From contig RFPG01000076.1 of assembly GCA_009926245.1 (NCBI GenBank), positions 1-6,479 on the forward strand: a DNA stretch of 6,479 nt. Direction: 5' to 3'. Numbering within the stretch: position 1 is the first letter of the stretch; each line of letters opens with the position of its first letter. The translations under genes were made by a program, and so were the position numbers. This DNA is from Sphingobacteriia bacterium (lineage in GTDB: Bacteria > Bacteroidota > Bacteroidia > UBA7662). The notes below the pieces were generated by a model that did not search any database, was not told the origin of the DNA, and was given only the letters and a program-made list of their open reading frames with translations. Shown piece by piece: positions 6,301 through 6,479 of this stretch.

Positions 6301-6479
6301 CTTTTGGGTTATGTTATCACGGGAATGACCATGTCCATTATCATGACCGGTATTGGCATTGTGGCGCTGGCGGGCATCGTGGTCAAAAACGGCATCCTCA
6401 TTGTGGAATTCATCGACCTGATCCGCAAGGAACAACGCATATCCTTGCGCGAAGCCATTGTGCAGGCTGGTAAAATCCG
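3364..6479 (+). CDS. RND-superfamily efflux permease, HAE-type (AcrB-like), 3' end missing
   Basis: The frame runs open from ATG 3364 to the window edge, giving 1038 residues with no stop. The full protein is probably about 1,100 or more. TM1 is at about 18-36, followed by the first periplasmic porter half (with VYPGTSPADMENLVTRPLE). TM2-TM6 lie at about 338-492. TM4 carries the proton-relay pair D404-D405 in VIVDDAIVVIEN. An extra hydrophobic pair (about 514-531 and 536-556) precedes TM7 (about 588-606). The second porter half (with GGPPTGKPINIEV at 733-745) is followed by TM8-TM10 at about 939-1017. The relay lysine is K1008 in GIVVKNGILIVEF. The paired Asp with Lys marks a proton-driven drug/hydrophobe pump rather than a CzcA/CusA metal pump. 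It works as a trimer with the adaptor and channel encoded upstream. The start overlaps the adaptor stop by ATGA. TM11-TM12 lie outside the window. Confidence 0.95.
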   Translation, partial: MSSFKEFKPTSWAIDNRITVFILTVIITLAGLSVYNTIPKEQFPEVVVPTFFVTTVYPGTSPADMENLVTRPLEKQLGTLSGVKKMTSNSQQDFANVVIEFGTDVSVAVAKQKVKDAVDKARTDLPKDLPQDPRVMELDISEIPILFVNISGPFDLDRLKKYATDLKDKIEDVKGINRVDMVGALDREIQVDVDMFKLQAAKMTMDDIERTIRFENMTMSGGNINTGDKQRSIRILGEFQSVSELGNLVVTSMNGSSVFLKDIAKVTDGYKDKQSYARLNGQKVITLNVIKRSGENLIQASDDINALIAESKSVLPSDLKITVSGDQSRVTRTTVNDLTNSIIIGFVLVTLVLMFFMGTTNAMFVGLSVPVSSFLAFMFMPSLGFTMNMIVLFALLMALGVIVDDAIVVIENTHRLFDRGRRNIVTAAKMAAGEVFMPVLAGTLTTVAPFMPLAFWDGIVGKFMYFLPVTLILTLLSSLLVAYIINPVFAVQFMKPEPETPEEIQTQKTRSRRSLIIASAILTVLGGFLHLTDSPGLANFVLFIVPLLWINRVVLGPMIEKFQNHTWPSVQNRYEQVLRWCLQGRRPAYMMLGTVGLLVLSFVLTGLSVNSGRVKIAFFPTGEPNFVYVYLNTPIGTRAEVTDSLTQLVETKVMDVLGPRNPLVESVVTNVAIGAGDPMERDQSVAPHKGKVTVAFIAFGDRDGMRTLPLLDSIRARIKGIPGVEIAVDQERGGPPTGKPINIEVTGQDFKFLGQNAQALKAYLDSCNIPGVEELKIDLERSKPELLVRIDRERAQREGVSTAQIGSEIRSAVFGKEASKFRSNNDEIPIQLRYSRVDREDLNRLLNARITFRDMNAGGAVRQLPVSAVANIEYTSSLGSIKRKNEKRVVTLSSNVLSGFTPNQVVASINEALNGFEATEGTGIRMTGEQEEQAEAGAFLSNALMISIGLIFMILMFQFNSMNRTLMILSEILLSIIGVLLGYVITGMTMSIIMTGIGIVALAGIVVKNGILIVEFIDLIRKEQRISLREAIVQAGKI

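Noticed and set aside
1..6479. Insertion sequence, CRISPR array, integrase or attachment site
   Set aside because: No terminal repeats, transposase motifs, spaced direct repeats or RNA genes are seen; coding density and style are uniform across the window.

Overview
The window holds one complete-looking tripartite RND efflux operon, read entirely on the + strand and cut off at its 3' end. Gene order is a TetR/AcrR-type regulator (121-741), a TolC-family outer-membrane channel (738-2129), a lipoprotein periplasmic adaptor (2150-3367), and an RND inner-membrane permease (3364 to the window end, missing its last two or so membrane helices and its stop codon).

The source is most likely a member of the Bacteroidota with roughly balanced base composition. 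This rests on several things: none of the four start codons has a Shine-Dalgarno sequence; the TolC homologue carries a 'QLLFDGSYLVGLKAA' type segment and a proline-rich surface loop that I associate with that phylum; the adaptor is a lipoprotein with an extra N-terminal coiled coil; and the permease has an added hydrophobic hairpin between TM6 and TM7. I cannot name a genus.

Layout: bases 1-120 are non-coding as far as I can tell. They contain a small palindrome at the edge, an A/T-rich tract, and a strong interrupted inverted repeat at 70-100 that is the best candidate operator for the TetR protein. From 121 onward the DNA is almost solid coding sequence. The regulator and channel genes overlap by ATGA (738-741), the channel and adaptor genes are 20 bases apart, and the adaptor and permease genes again overlap by ATGA (3364-3367). 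No internal terminator or second promoter is apparent, so the four genes are inferred to be one autoregulated transcript.

The expected working model is as follows. The permease uses the proton gradient (D404, D405, K1008 relay) to move substrates. The lipid-anchored adaptor bridges to the channel through its helical hairpin tip. The channel crosses the outer membrane. The regulator represses the operon until it binds an inducer. The DD relay argues for an HAE-type (hydrophobic/amphiphilic compound) pump rather than a heavy-metal pump; the actual substrate cannot be read from the sequence.

I do not see a novel system here. The points worth a second look are local: the operator, the regulator being translationally coupled to the pump genes, the repeated AACCAACC start context, the adaptor's lipoprotein sorting residues and K-variant tip motif, and the extra membrane hairpin in the permease.
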